A stretch of DNA of 37,573 nt, from positions 1 through 37,573 of IMG/VR virus record IMGVR_UViG_3300033153_009133; one strand, written 5' to 3'. The notes beneath the pieces were generated by a model that did no database searches, was not told where the DNA came from, and was given only the letters and a program-made list of their open reading frames with translations. Source of the DNA: a virus. Below, piece by piece: positions 14,885-22,418 of this stretch; within the stretch, counting starts at the first letter, position 1, and every line of letters starts with the position of its first letter. The position numbers were made by a program, and so were the translations under genes.

Positions 14885-15416
14885 CTACCGTCCTCCGGCC
14901 ACGAGCGCCGCCTTTTTCATCCACAGGATCACGTCCTCCACCACCGCCGCCGGGGTTTCGCACAACTCCCGCCAGCTCCAGCCCATCCAGCGCATCACTG
15001 CCAGCGGGGCCATGCTCCCCGGCAATCTTTCCTTCCGCAGCGCGATCTCGAGCTCCTCTTCAAAACCCGGCCTGCTCCTCGGCAGACCTCCTCTCGTTCA
15101 ACTCGCGGATCGCCTGATAGATGAAATCGCCGTCCTGGGCCGACAGCGCCCGGATTCGCTCCGGCGTGCAGGGTACCCGCTCCCCCTCCGCGTCGCGCAG
15201 CGTCCATTCGACGATCCCGCGCTCCATCCGCGCCGCGTGCCAGTCGGCGCGGTTCACCTGCACCCGCGCCCCGCCCTCGTCGTCCGGCACGATCTCGGTC
15301 GCCTGCTCTGAGATCACCTGTTCGTCGTACCAGGTGAACCGCCGGACCGTGACGCTCTCGCCCTCCTCCCACCACGGCGCGTGGATCGTCCGTTGCTCCT
15401 CGATGAAATGTGCCAT
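14885..15416 (-). CDS. tail assembly chaperone gpG-gpT fusion made by frameshift
   Basis: The second tail assembly chaperone lies in the frame offset from the 118-residue gpG-like protein. Reading FEEELEIALRKE..APLAVMRWMGWSWRELCE..VVEDVILWMKK to TAG 14885 adds 59 residues of good helical protein with no start codon or ribosome site of its own at the junction. The junction is GGG TTT TGA A (15068-15059). A +1 slip on TTT at the weak UGA gives TTT GAA, the arrangement used by the release-factor-2 gene (CTT TGA C to TTT GAC). A -2 slip would give the same frame. Fused chaperones bind the tape measure during tail assembly; most phages use a -1 shift. Confidence 0.75.
15060..15416 (-). CDS. tail assembly chaperone gpG-like protein
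   Basis: A 118-residue protein. ATG 15416 (MAHFIEEQRTIHAPWW) has GGAGAGGG upstream. It starts with a beta-rich segment (ESVTVRRFTWYDEQVI), followed by helices and ends FIYQAIRELNERRSAEEQAGF at TGA 15060. Placement right after the major tail protein and before the tape measure, plus the overlapping second frame, identifies the first of the two tail chaperones. It is the product when no frameshift occurs. Confidence 0.8.
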   Translation of the reverse strand: MAHFIEEQRTIHAPWWEEGESVTVRRFTWYDEQVISEQATEIVPDDEGGARVQVNRADWHAARMERGIVEWTLRDAEGERVPCTPERIRALSAQDGDFIYQAIRELNERRSAEEQAGF

Positions 15417-15431
15417 TGACCCTCTCCTCAT

Positions 15432-15465
15432 AGACCCTAAGGGTTTTCTCGAACCCTTAGGGTCT
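15432..15465. repeat. ACCCTAAGGGT hairpin repeat, copy 1
   Basis: Inverted repeat AGACCCTAAGGGTT / AACCCTTAGGGTCT placed between the chaperone and major tail genes. A T-rich run follows on the + strand only. One of five near-identical copies in the window. Confidence 0.9.
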
Positions 15466-15568
15466 TTTCTTTAACCTTGGATTCTCCAGGAGGCCCGCAG
15501 AGCGACGAAACGCTCCCAATCCCCGCGATTTCCGCGGATTTCCGCCCAGGGGGCCGCCTGTGCGCGCT

Positions 15569-16597
15569 TTAGGTCGGGTACGTGTCCAGCAGATTGTAGC
15601 ACTTGACCTGGAACATGTGCCCGCCAGTGCTGTCGTACACCGCGTTTGCCGGGACCTCGAAGGTCGTCATCCCCTCGTCCGCGCCCCACTCCGGCCAGCC
15701 CGCGTACCGCAGCGCCATGTCGATCTCGACGTACGGGGGGTTCCCCTGGCCGCTGTCCTGCTCCGTGCTTCCATACAGCGTCAACCGCGCGAACCGCGTC
15801 GTCCGGTTCTCGAACGCCGTGCGCTCCGTGTCCGCGTCGCTCCCCCAGGCATAGGTCAGCGTCAACGTCGGCGCCTTCTTCACCTCCGTCACCCGCGCGA
15901 AATAGAGGTCGCCATCCGACGTGTAGAACGGCCGCAACCCCGTGTCGAACTCGAACGAGAACGCACGCAACAATCCCGTCTTTTGCGTGTTCCCCAGGTT
16001 CGCCCACGAGCTGTCGAGATAGAACTTGGCCTTGTTGAACGGGAGGATCTGCACGCTCTGCGCCGATAGACTGCCGGTGAACGTCGTGTCCATCCGCTGT
16101 CGCCCGACCATCTCCAACCGGAATTGCACCGCCTCGTTCGGCCGCCCCTCGATCGTCCACCGCGTCGCGAAACAATACTCGGTCTCGTACGCCTGCGTAT
16201 CGTCCCCGTACTCGACCGTGAACGTGTCCACCCCGTCGGCCTGGTCCGGCGTGTTCGCCGTCGTGTACGCGGGCTCGAACGTCCAGAGATACGAGTTCGG
16301 CTCGTTCTCTGCGTCCGGTTGCGTTGGCGTCACGTTCCCGCGGATCGCCATCGCGGCCTGCCATACCGCGTGCCGGGCGTTCAGGTCGCCCTCCCAATTG
16401 ATCCGGACCTCCTTGCCCACCACCTCGTCGTCCGCCTGGTGGAGCGCCAGGCTGTTCCGGTCGTCCGTTGGCCAGTGGATCGTGAGCACCTCCTCCCACG
16501 TTCCCCGGCCCTTGAGCAGCTCGACCGCGGCCTCCGCCGATCCAATTGTGTCTTCCGGATTGCTGATCTGTAGCCGTCGAAATGCCTCCAATGCCAT
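15569..16597 (-). CDS. major tail protein
   Basis: A 342-residue beta-rich protein; GGGAGGTGAGGG precedes ATG 16597. It begins ALEAFRRLQISNPEDTIGSAEAAVELLKG and contains long runs of alternating strand pattern (FTVEYGDDTQAYETEYCFATRWTIEG; QFRLEMVGRQR; RFARLTLYGS), typical of large siphovirus tail tube subunits, with a late segment PPYVEIDMALRYAGW. Position between the tail terminator and the tail chaperones fixes the assignment. It forms the tail tube through which DNA passes. Confidence 0.85.
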   Translation of the reverse strand: MALEAFRRLQISNPEDTIGSAEAAVELLKGRGTWEEVLTIHWPTDDRNSLALHQADDEVVGKEVRINWEGDLNARHAVWQAAMAIRGNVTPTQPDAENEPNSYLWTFEPAYTTANTPDQADGVDTFTVEYGDDTQAYETEYCFATRWTIEGRPNEAVQFRLEMVGRQRMDTTFTGSLSAQSVQILPFNKAKFYLDSSWANLGNTQKTGLLRAFSFEFDTGLRPFYTSDGDLYFARVTEVKKAPTLTLTYAWGSDADTERTAFENRTTRFARLTLYGSTEQDSGQGNPPYVEIDMALRYAGWPEWGADEGMTTFEVPANAVYDSTGGHMFQVKCYNLLDTYPT

Positions 16598-16616
16598 CCC
16601 TCACCTCCCGTTCTCG

Positions 16617-16647
16617 GACCCTAAGGGTTTCCAACACCCTTAGGGTC
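16617..16647. repeat. ACCCTAAGGGT hairpin repeat, copy 2
   Basis: GACCCTAAGGGTTT / ACACCCTTAGGGTC directly upstream of the major tail protein ribosome site. Same family as the copies at 15432, 17136, 17868 and 23800. Confidence 0.9.
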
Positions 16648-16663
16648 TTCTTTGCCGGCGATC

Positions 16664-17122
16664 CTACGCATACTCGCCCGAGCCGTCATAGCTCGCTTCC
16701 TCGATCACCTCCAGGGCGATGCGCTGCATGACAAAATGCGGTCCGCCCCGATCTCGATCATAGATGTATCGCAGCTCATTGCCCCGTTGGACGCTGGCCA
16801 GGATCACGCCGCTCGTCCCGTTCAACGTCGGATATGCGCCGAACAGGTCCACCACGTCCTGGCGCGTCGCCTCCAACGCCTGCTCGCTCGTCCCCCCGTC
16901 GAGGTACCGCTCGAACAACTCGACGTACACCGTCCAGCGGATCCGTTTCTGCCCCCAATCCCCCGCGTCCTCGACCTCGAACGGCCCGGGCAGCAAGACC
17001 GCGTAGGGCGCACCGCCGCTGTCCAAGACACGATAATCCCCGCGCGTCACATCCGCATCCGCGAACCGGCTCAACCCCTGCAACAGCGTCTGCGCCGCCG
17101 CCTCGATCGTCGCGTAACTCAT
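16664..17122 (-). CDS. tail terminator / completion protein
   Basis: A 152-residue protein with GGGAG before ATG 17122. It starts YATIEAAAQTLLQGLSRF, then a beta core (RWTVYVELFERYLDGG) and ends EVIEEASYDGSGEYA. This helix then beta-sheet plan, with a VYVELFERY-like strand and size about 150, is that of lambda gpU / HK97 gp10-type tail terminators. Its place immediately before the major tail protein agrees. It caps the tail tube and joins it to the head. Confidence 0.7.
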   Translation of the reverse strand: MSYATIEAAAQTLLQGLSRFADADVTRGDYRVLDSGGAPYAVLLPGPFEVEDAGDWGQKRIRWTVYVELFERYLDGGTSEQALEATRQDVVDLFGAYPTLNGTSGVILASVQRGNELRYIYDRDRGGPHFVMQRIALEVIEEASYDGSGEYA

Positions 17123-17135
17123 CGTCGCTCCCGCC

Positions 17136-17168
17136 AGACCCTAAGGGTTTCCAAAACCCTTAGGGTCT
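17136..17168. repeat. ACCCTAAGGGT hairpin repeat, copy 3
   Basis: AGACCCTAAGGGTTTCC / AAACCCTTAGGGTCT between the jelly-roll protein and the tail terminator; it overlaps the last codons of the upstream gene (17160). Confidence 0.9.
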
Positions 17169-17855
17169 CCCCTGGTCCTGCATCCCCGCCAGGGCGCTCC
17201 GCAGCGCGATCGCCGCGTCCGCTATCCCGTCGGTGAACGCGATCAACGCCCCGATCAGCGCGTCCACCCGCTCCCCGCCATCCCCTGGCGGCCCCGGCGC
17301 GGGCGCGCCCTCGATCCAGACGCGGCAGTCGTCCACGTAAGCGTCGTTGTGCTTGAGCGCCCACTCGGCCTGGCCCCAGACGAACAACGTCGCGCGGTCG
17401 GACATGATCGGGCAGCTCACCTCGAGGTGTTGATACTCGTCGTAGGGCTGGATCGCGTTCCCCCCGTTCGACCAGACCACGTCCTCGCTCTCCGGATCGA
17501 GGCCCCCATATGGATCGATCCCGATCCGCATCCGATACCGACCATCCGAGTGCTCGGCGTCATCCCAATTCGCCGACCAGCACTGCGCCCACGCCTCGAA
17601 ATGCAGGGTCCCGCTCCTCGGCAGCTCCTCGATCCGCTGTCGGATCCCCGCGGTGTGTGTTGCAAAACTGTTGAACCACTGTTGTGCGTGCATCCCCGAG
17701 CGCACCCGTCGCGCGTCCAGCCCCGCCTGCGCGTCCTTGTATTCCGGCCGTGTCGCGCGGGGGTCCCACCATGGCTCCCATCCCTCCGCCACGTAGAGCT
17801 GCGGGATCCCATCGACGTATCGGAACCCATCCTCGAACCCGCCGTTGATCAACAT
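17160..17855 (-). CDS. carbohydrate-binding jelly-roll structural protein
   Basis: A 231-residue protein. It opens MLINGGFEDGFRYVDG..YVAEGWEPWW, the usual entry of galactose-binding-like carbohydrate-binding modules, continues with beta strands (SGTLHFEAWAQCWS, RYRMRIGIDPYGG, TLFVWGQAEWALKH) to AYVDDCRVWIEGAP, then a Pro/Gly linker (APAPGPPGDGG) and a hydrophobic C-terminal helix (ALIGALIAFTDGIADAAIALRSALAG). It lies in the head-tail connector block and has no enzyme motif. A capsid or neck decoration that sticks to glycans is the likely role, inferred from fold and place. Confidence 0.7.
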   Translation of the reverse strand: MLINGGFEDGFRYVDGIPQLYVAEGWEPWWDPRATRPEYKDAQAGLDARRVRSGMHAQQWFNSFATHTAGIRQRIEELPRSGTLHFEAWAQCWSANWDDAEHSDGRYRMRIGIDPYGGLDPESEDVVWSNGGNAIQPYDEYQHLEVSCPIMSDRATLFVWGQAEWALKHNDAYVDDCRVWIEGAPAPGPPGDGGERVDALIGALIAFTDGIADAAIALRSALAGMQDQGRP

Positions 17856-17867
17856 GATCTCCTCCCC

Positions 17868-17900
17868 AGACCCTAAGGGTTTCCAAAACCCTTAGGGTCT
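17868..17900. repeat. ACCCTAAGGGT hairpin repeat, copy 4
   Basis: AGACCCTAAGGGTTTCC / AAACCCTTAGGGTCT in the gap between the connector gene stop (17910) and the jelly-roll gene start (17855). Confidence 0.9.
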
Positions 17901-17909
17901 CTATCGCTC

Positions 17910-18416
17910 TCAATCGTCCCAATCCACGATCACGTTCCCCATCATCTCGCGCTGGAACGTCGGCTCGATCGTTTCCCCCGCGTCGTCCTCCGTCCGGCAG
18001 GCCAGGCCGTAACTCGCGTGTCGGCTCCGCGTTGCCCCGAGTCGCTCCAGCCCGGCCGCGTTCTCGCGCACAAACTCCGCCGCCTCCTCGCGGATCGCCG
18101 CGAACGGCGATCGACCGCCCAATTCCTCGCTGCCCGGAGCATAGATTCCCGCCCGGTTCGCCGCGTGGCACAGCAGCGCTGCCTGCTCCACCACGAACTC
18201 GTCCAGCGCCAGCTTGGCATCGGCCTGCGTCACCGGCACGCCAAACCCTTCCCCCGCCAATACCACGTTCAAGATCCCGCTCACGCGGTCGATGAATTTC
18301 TCGACCTGGGTTTCTGTGGGCCGCGTGCTCGCGCCGTAGGATCCGCCCGAAGTGTATTGTGGCGTGATCGCCGCCACCTCGGCCACCGTCCCGTACGAAT
18401 TCGCGCCAATCGCCAT
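17910..18416 (-). CDS. head-tail connector (gp6-like) protein
   Basis: A 168-residue protein with a GGGATGAG leader before ATG 18416. Start GANSYGTVAEVAAITPQY, a helix with QVEKFIDRVSGILNVVLAGEG, and DAKLALDEFVVEQAALLCHAANRAG: this all-helical first half (about 100 residues) is that of phage connector or adaptor proteins (HK97 gp6 / SPP1 gp15 type). The C-terminal tail GETIEPTFQREMMGNVIVDW is a usual extension. Such proteins form a ring under the portal. Confidence 0.75.
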   Translation of the reverse strand: MAIGANSYGTVAEVAAITPQYTSGGSYGASTRPTETQVEKFIDRVSGILNVVLAGEGFGVPVTQADAKLALDEFVVEQAALLCHAANRAGIYAPGSEELGGRSPFAAIREEAAEFVRENAAGLERLGATRSRHASYGLACRTEDDAGETIEPTFQREMMGNVIVDWDD

Positions 18417-18417
18417 C

Positions 18418-18579
18418 TCATCCCTTCTTCATAGCCATCCGCAATCGTATCCACGCGTCAAGCAAATCCCCTATGATTGCGACGATGCAAAGCGCCAGTA
18501 ATCCCCAGTCGTACCACGAGCATGGACCGAGATAGAGGCCGTGATCGGCCAGGACTAGGACCATCAGGAACGTTCTCAC
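18418..18579 (-). CDS. 53-residue single-membrane-span protein
   Basis: A small ORF starting with GTG 18579 (TTGGAGG upstream): MRTFLMVLVLADHG..WYDWGLLALCIVAIIGDLLDAWIRLRMAMKKG. One clear hydrophobic stretch (GLLALCIVAIIGDLL), possibly two, and a basic C-terminus. The stop is one base before the connector ATG, so translation is coupled. It is in frame with the preceding 63-residue ORF but separated by a TGA. Function unknown; small membrane proteins between virion genes can be holin-related. Confidence 0.6.
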   Translation of the reverse strand: MRTFLMVLVLADHGLYLGPCSWYDWGLLALCIVAIIGDLLDAWIRLRMAMKKG

Positions 18580-18609
18580 ACGACCTCCAAGATATCGATC
18601 TTGGCGAAA

Positions 18610-18801
18610 TCAAACCGTCAACCACATCCCAGGATCGCCCCAGCTTGGCGACTCCAATCCGCCCGCAAACACCAATTCCCCGCCAGAGACCGATAGATTG
18701 TTTCCGCTGCGGATGTCGGTGAACTCGTCGCGGAGGGAATATGATTCCCCTCTCACCCGCCGCCAATGACTCCGCCACCTCCGGGCCGCGTTCACCGTCA
18801 A
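18610..18801 (-). CDS. 63-residue beta protein, possible truncated lectin-like domain
   Basis: Start TTG 18801 overlaps the upstream stop (TTGA) with GGAGGGAGAG in front; ends TGA 18610. After a basic N-terminus the sequence SLRDEFTDIRSGNNLSVSGGELVFAGG and SWGDPGMWLTV looks like the first strands of a concanavalin/LamG-like domain (the DEF-x-G-L-x-V-x-x-G-x-L pattern). A full domain would be about three times longer, so this is likely a remnant or a split domain. The frame continues past the stop into the next small gene. Confidence 0.5.
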   Translation of the reverse strand: MTVNAARRWRSHWRRVRGESYSLRDEFTDIRSGNNLSVSGGELVFAGGLESPSWGDPGMWLTV

Positions 18802-19289
18802 CTCTCCCTCCGGTACCAGGCGTTCAGCTCGAGTTTCTCATCGTCCCCCGCCGCGTCGTTCAGGCTCGTCCCGTTCGTGTGGTACCACACGAAAAACAGA
18901 CTCTCCACGTTGTGGAACGCCACCGGCGTGTCCGTGATGTACGCCACCGCCCCCAGGTCCTCACTGATCCAGTCGCTCGACTCGACCTGGACCGCGCCCA
19001 CGAGCGTCGCCCACTCGGCCGCGGTGATCCCGCTCCCGTCGTCTCCCGCCGAGTGGCCCGGGTCCGCATCGAAAATCAAGAGATACCCGGTCGGGTTCTG
19101 TACCGCGCCCGTGCCGCTCTCGCTCGCTATCAGCAGGAACGACAGGAATTCACCGCTCACCGGCTGCGTGCCCGGCAGCGTCACCTCTGCCGCCGCGCCG
19201 AACTCGTTCTGATCGACCTGCTCGTCCGCCCCCACCAGCTCGGTCACCCCGATCTCGCGGATCGGGCTAAACGGCGTCATGTACGCCAT
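18798..19289 (-). CDS. hypothetical virion-module protein
   Basis: A 163-residue, acidic beta-rich protein in the structural operon (AYMTPFSPIREIGVTELVGADEQVDQNEFG, GYLLIFDADPGHS, AVAYITDTPVAFHNVESLFFVWYHTNG). No Cys and few Lys; it looks like a soluble jelly-roll or Ig-like structural domain. ATG 19289 lies inside the previous gene (23-nt overlap). I recognise no family; a minor capsid or connector accessory protein is the best guess from position. Confidence 0.65.
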   Translation of the reverse strand: MAYMTPFSPIREIGVTELVGADEQVDQNEFGAAAEVTLPGTQPVSGEFLSFLLIASESGTGAVQNPTGYLLIFDADPGHSAGDDGSGITAAEWATLVGAVQVESSDWISEDLGAVAYITDTPVAFHNVESLFFVWYHTNGTSLNDAAGDDEKLELNAWYRRES

Positions 19290-19497
19290 CGCTCACCTCC
19301 CTCCGCCTGCGCCTGCGGCGAGGCGCGATCGGCTCGACGATCAGCTCCGCATGCCGCTCGATCTCGGCCTGGTGCGCCGGATGCAGCGTTCCCAGGTCCA
19401 GCTCGATCGGCTCCCGCGTGAACGTCATGCCCGCTGCGACATACTCGCGCCATCGCGCCCCGTCCCGCACGCGCACGCGCACCCGTTTGCGCGCCAT
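19267..19497 (-). CDS. small basic head-region protein
   Basis: A 76-residue protein; ATG 19497 (MARKRVRVRVRDG) has AGGAGGCGAAA upstream. Pattern RVRDGARWREYVAAGMTFTREPIELDLGTLHPAHQAEIERHAELIVEP, then a run of arginines (RRRRRR). Short proteins of this type, with a strand-rich start and F-x-R-x-P-V-x-L, are common next to capsid genes of siphoviruses, where they may bind nucleic acid or the capsid interior; I cannot name the family with confidence. Confidence 0.65.
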   Translation of the reverse strand: MARKRVRVRVRDGARWREYVAAGMTFTREPIELDLGTLHPAHQAEIERHAELIVEPIAPRRRRRRREVSDGVHDAV

Positions 19498-19510
19498 TTT
19501 CGCCTCCTGT

Positions 19511-20116
19511 CTAGCTGTTCGCCGTCTTGGCCAGCTCGATCCACTCGGCGTCCTGGTACACAAACATCACGATGTCGTACGCCCCGGCCAGCGTGATCGC
19601 GTTCCCATCGCTCGATCTCAGGTTCGTGTCCGCGATCACCGTCGCGTTAGCGTCGTCGTTGATCAGGATCAGCAACTGTCCCTCGTCGGCGCTGGCTGCG
19701 AGTGTGATCGTGACGGCGCCGCTCGTGTCGAGCGCATACACGGTGTACGTCGGCGTGATCGTGTCCCCATCGCTTACCGTCAGGTCCGTGAAACTCGGCC
19801 GGAACAGCCCGCCGATGTCCATCTCGCCGACCACGTTCAGCTCGCCGCCGTCGTACACCGATACGACTCGCGTCCCGCCATCCCGCACTTCCAGGAGCGC
19901 GCTCGCCCCGGCGCTATCGAACAGCGCCGCGGGCGTCGCCGTGCCAACGCTTGTCGGGGCAGAGACGGCGATCCCCGAAAAGTTGCTCACCTGCCCCGCC
20001 AGGCTCTGTTGCACGAACGCGCGCCCCGGCTGCGCATATCCGCCTGCCAGCGCCGCCAACGCCACGATCGTGAGCACCGTCAACCATACCGTCAGGATGC
20101 GATCCATCCTCTTCAT
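19511..20116 (-). CDS. fibre-like protein with N-terminal signal/anchor
   Basis: A 201-residue protein with GGAGG before ATG 20116. Residues 1-28 (KRMDRILTVWLTVLTIVALAALAGGYAQP) have the basic start, hydrophobic core and small-residue end of a signal peptide or membrane anchor, unusual among virion genes. The rest is beta-rich and Gly/Thr/Asp-rich (TITPTYTVYALDTSGAVTITLAAS; DEGQLLILINDDANATVIADTN; YDIVMFVYQDAEWIELA), the shape of a trimeric fibre head domain. It stands just after the capsid gene and the 19-bp repeat array. A secreted or capsid-surface adhesin is possible; function not proven. Confidence 0.65.
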   Translation of the reverse strand: MKRMDRILTVWLTVLTIVALAALAGGYAQPGRAFVQQSLAGQVSNFSGIAVSAPTSVGTATPAALFDSAGASALLEVRDGGTRVVSVYDGGELNVVGEMDIGGLFRPSFTDLTVSDGDTITPTYTVYALDTSGAVTITLAASADEGQLLILINDDANATVIADTNLRSSDGNAITLAGAYDIVMFVYQDAEWIELAKTANS

Positions 20117-20157
20117 CTCGAACCTCCATCCTCGCGTTGGGGCAAACTCGCCCCGTT

Positions 20158-20398
20158 CGACAGACCTGCCCTATTGAGCCAGACCTACCCCGTTGAGCCA
20201 GACCTACCCCGTTGGGCCAGACCTACCCCGTTGGGCCAGACCTACCCCGTTGGGCCAGACCTACCCCGTTGGGCCAGACCTACCCCGTTGGGCCAGACCT
20301 ACCCCGTTGGGGGCCAGACCTACCCTGTTGGGCCAGACCTGCCCCGTTGGGCCAGACCTGCCCCGTTGGGGCAGACCTGCGTGTCTGCCCTGCTAGAC
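20158..20398. repeat. 19-bp tandem repeat array
   Basis: About twelve copies of GGGCCAGACCTACCCCGTT, mostly perfect, ending in the 17-bp host-type unit GACCTGCGTGTCTGCCC just before the capsid stop codon (20399). First copies have TTGAGCC, one has an extra GG. It fills the gap between major capsid and fibre-like genes and has no spacers. Confidence 0.95.
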
Positions 20399-21367
20399 CT
20401 ACGTATTCCCCATGCAGACCAGTCGCCAGTCGCCATAGAACGGCACGTACCTGGCCACCCACTTGTAGTAGCGGATCCCACTGCCCTGGGTATGATCGTC
20501 CCAGTACACCAACTGCGGTTGCTGCCGGATCTGCAGGTTGATCGGCTTGGCCTGGAAGCGGTCCTCGACGACGAACCACGCCGTGCTGTCCATCCACCCG
20601 CCCGGGATTACCAGCTTTCGCACCAGGCCCGCGTATGGGTTGCGCTCGCGGTTCGCCGTGTCGTACGCTTCCTCGTTGTCCGTGATCTGACTTGCCACGC
20701 GCTCCAGGTCGATCGGCACGATCAGCAGGTTGTGCACGTACCCGCAGGGCTGGCCCCGACCGTCCTTGAATTTCGATGCGGCCACACGCACCGTCTCGAA
20801 ATTGTCCAGGTCCAGGGTGAGGGCATACTCGTTGTCTTGCGCCGTCGTGTACTCGGCCCCCGGGTCGGTGTGCGTCGCGCAGAACAGCTCTTGCCCGTCG
20901 TATCCGTACCCGTAGGTGCTCCCATCTCCTGCGTTCAGCGCGCTCACCGCGAGATAGTCCATGTGCTGCTGGAACCGTTCCCCGGCCCGGAGTGCCCATT
21001 GTTCGACGTCGCCCACGCGGTTGTCGTTGATCGCATTGTGATAGATCCCGATCACAATGTCCCAATCCTGGTTGTAGACGATCATCGCCCGCTCTTCGCC
21101 GCCCAGCACCTGGACCTGGCCTCCCTCATGGAGCCCGCCCACCTGCTGCGCGCCGGTCCGCCCGTCCGTCCCGGTTCCCGCGGGTTGGCCGCCGTTCTGC
21201 GTCGGCCACGGCAGCGCGCCCATATCCGCGTACGTCTCGAACGCGCCGTCGCTCGGCACATCCCGGCAGAATGCGCTCCGCAGCGGCTGATACTGTTTCT
21301 GCGCGGTCAAGAACCCGACCCGCATGCTCCGTTCCAGATGTGCGACCACATCCGCTCTCGTGATCAT
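20399..21367 (-). CDS. major capsid protein (Mu gpT-like, HK97 fold)
   Basis: A 322-residue protein with GAAGGAACG before ATG 21367. It has the Mu gpT-type order: N-terminal helix (DVVAHLERSMRVGFLTAQ), the MGALPWP turn, the E-loop region, a helix with QWALRAGERFQQHMDYLAVSALNAG, then DGQELFCATHTD, the central VHNLLIVPIDLERVASQI, and the C-terminal WFVVEDRFQAKPINLQ with RYVPFYGDWRLV. These are the conserved parts of Mu-like major head subunits. Neighbours (protease/scaffold, decoration) agree. It forms the capsid shell. The 19-bp repeat array begins right after its stop. Confidence 0.85.
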   Translation of the reverse strand: MITRADVVAHLERSMRVGFLTAQKQYQPLRSAFCRDVPSDGAFETYADMGALPWPTQNGGQPAGTGTDGRTGAQQVGGLHEGGQVQVLGGEERAMIVYNQDWDIVIGIYHNAINDNRVGDVEQWALRAGERFQQHMDYLAVSALNAGDGSTYGYGYDGQELFCATHTDPGAEYTTAQDNEYALTLDLDNFETVRVAASKFKDGRGQPCGYVHNLLIVPIDLERVASQITDNEEAYDTANRERNPYAGLVRKLVIPGGWMDSTAWFVVEDRFQAKPINLQIRQQPQLVYWDDHTQGSGIRYYKWVARYVPFYGDWRLVCMGNT

Positions 21368-21427
21368 CGTTCCTTCTCCGTTTCGTTTTCTTCCTTCCCC
21401 CTGCGAGGGAGAGGGCTAATCCGGGAT

Positions 21428-21928
21428 CTAGGTCGCGCTATTCGTGCGCCCCGCGGCGTGGCTGATGTCCACCCACGCGTACGTCCCATCCACGTCGACC
21501 AGCGTCCCGATCCACCAATTGTTCGTCGAGGTCGTCGTCACCGTATTCCCGTCGTCCGACGTGTAAATCGCCGCGCCGATGTCGGTCACCGCCAGGCTGT
21601 TCTTTGGAAATCCCCACACGCCGTCCACCGCCACCGTGACCTTTTTCGCCCCGTCCGCCGTGTCGTCCGAGGTCACCTCGACGTTTTCCAGCGCGATGCC
21701 CCCGATCACGTCGCCCGAGACCGCGGCCACGCTCGACGTTAGCGGCGCCGCGCGGAAATACCCGTCCGTGTCGCTCACATCGCATACGACCAGCGAGCCT
21801 TTGTACACCGTGTGCTCGGTGCTGCCATCGCTGAAATTCGTGTATCCCGCCAGTGGCAGCGCGCGGGTCGTCAGCCCGCCTGCCGGGATCCGCACCGGCC
21901 TTTGTACGTTCGCCGTCAAAACCGCCAT
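21428..21928 (-). CDS. capsid decoration / cement protein
   Basis: A 166-residue protein (AVLTANVQRPVRIPAGGLTTRALPLAGYTNFS..VYKGSLVVCDVSDTDGYFRAAPLTSSVAAVSGDVIGGIALENVEV) with the beta-barrel pattern of DUF2190-like cement proteins: G-x-V-V near the start, a VIGGIALE strand after GYF and a V-D-G-V-W-G segment. Located between the protease/scaffold and the capsid genes, the standard place. It would sit on the capsid surface and stabilise it. Confidence 0.8.
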   Translation of the reverse strand: MAVLTANVQRPVRIPAGGLTTRALPLAGYTNFSDGSTEHTVYKGSLVVCDVSDTDGYFRAAPLTSSVAAVSGDVIGGIALENVEVTSDDTADGAKKVTVAVDGVWGFPKNSLAVTDIGAAIYTSDDGNTVTTTSTNNWWIGTLVDVDGTYAWVDISHAAGRTNSAT

Positions 21929-21929
21929 C

Positions 21930-22418
21930 TCAGCCCTCCTTCTTCCACTTGCTCAGGTCGTACTCGCTCAGCTCGCCCAGGCCCAGGATCGGATTGCTCA
22001 AATCTGCGACCGAGATCTGCCCGCTCTCCAGCGCCGCCACGATCTCGTCCGGCAGCGCCTTCCGGTTCTCGCCATCCCGCGCCGATCCCCGCTCCGAGAA
22101 ATCCACGACCTTGGCCCCGAGCAACGCCTTCGCCTGCTCGACCAGTTCCTCCGGCAGCGCCTCCAGGAACGCCACCACATCGTCCCGCCTGGCCGACAGC
22201 CCGGCCTCGCCGTCTCCGCAGATCTGCTCCGCGAATTCGACATAGCCCTGCCGTCGTTCCAGTTTCTCGCGCAGTTCGGTTTCCACCTCCTCGCGCACCC
22301 GCTTGCGCAGCTCGGCGAGTTGGCGTTGCTGCTCGGCCAGCTCTGCCTCCACCTCCTCGCGCGCCTGCCGCTTGAGTTCGGCCAACTGCTCCTCAGTCAG
22401 CCTCCGCTCTTCGCCCAT
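21930..22418 (-). CDS. nested in-frame scaffold protein (Mu gpZ-like)
   Basis: Internal start MGEERRLTEEQLAEL at 22418 is preceded by GAGGAGGAAACGGAC, a strong Shine-Dalgarno with good spacing. The product is 162 residues: coiled coil (LKRQAREEVEAELAEQQRQL) then a helical C-terminus ending LSEYDLSKWKKEG. Nested scaffolds from the protease gene are known in Mu and lambda (gpC/gpNu3). Use of this start is inferred. Confidence 0.65.
   Translation of the reverse strand: MGEERRLTEEQLAELKRQAREEVEAELAEQQRQLAELRKRVREEVETELREKLERRQGYVEFAEQICGDGEAGLSARRDDVVAFLEALPEELVEQAKALLGAKVVDFSERGSARDGENRKALPDEIVAALESGQISVADLSNPILGLGELSEYDLSKWKKEG

Noticed and set aside
20158-20398. CRISPR array
   Set aside because: Units of 19 bp are back to back with no spacers and no cas genes.
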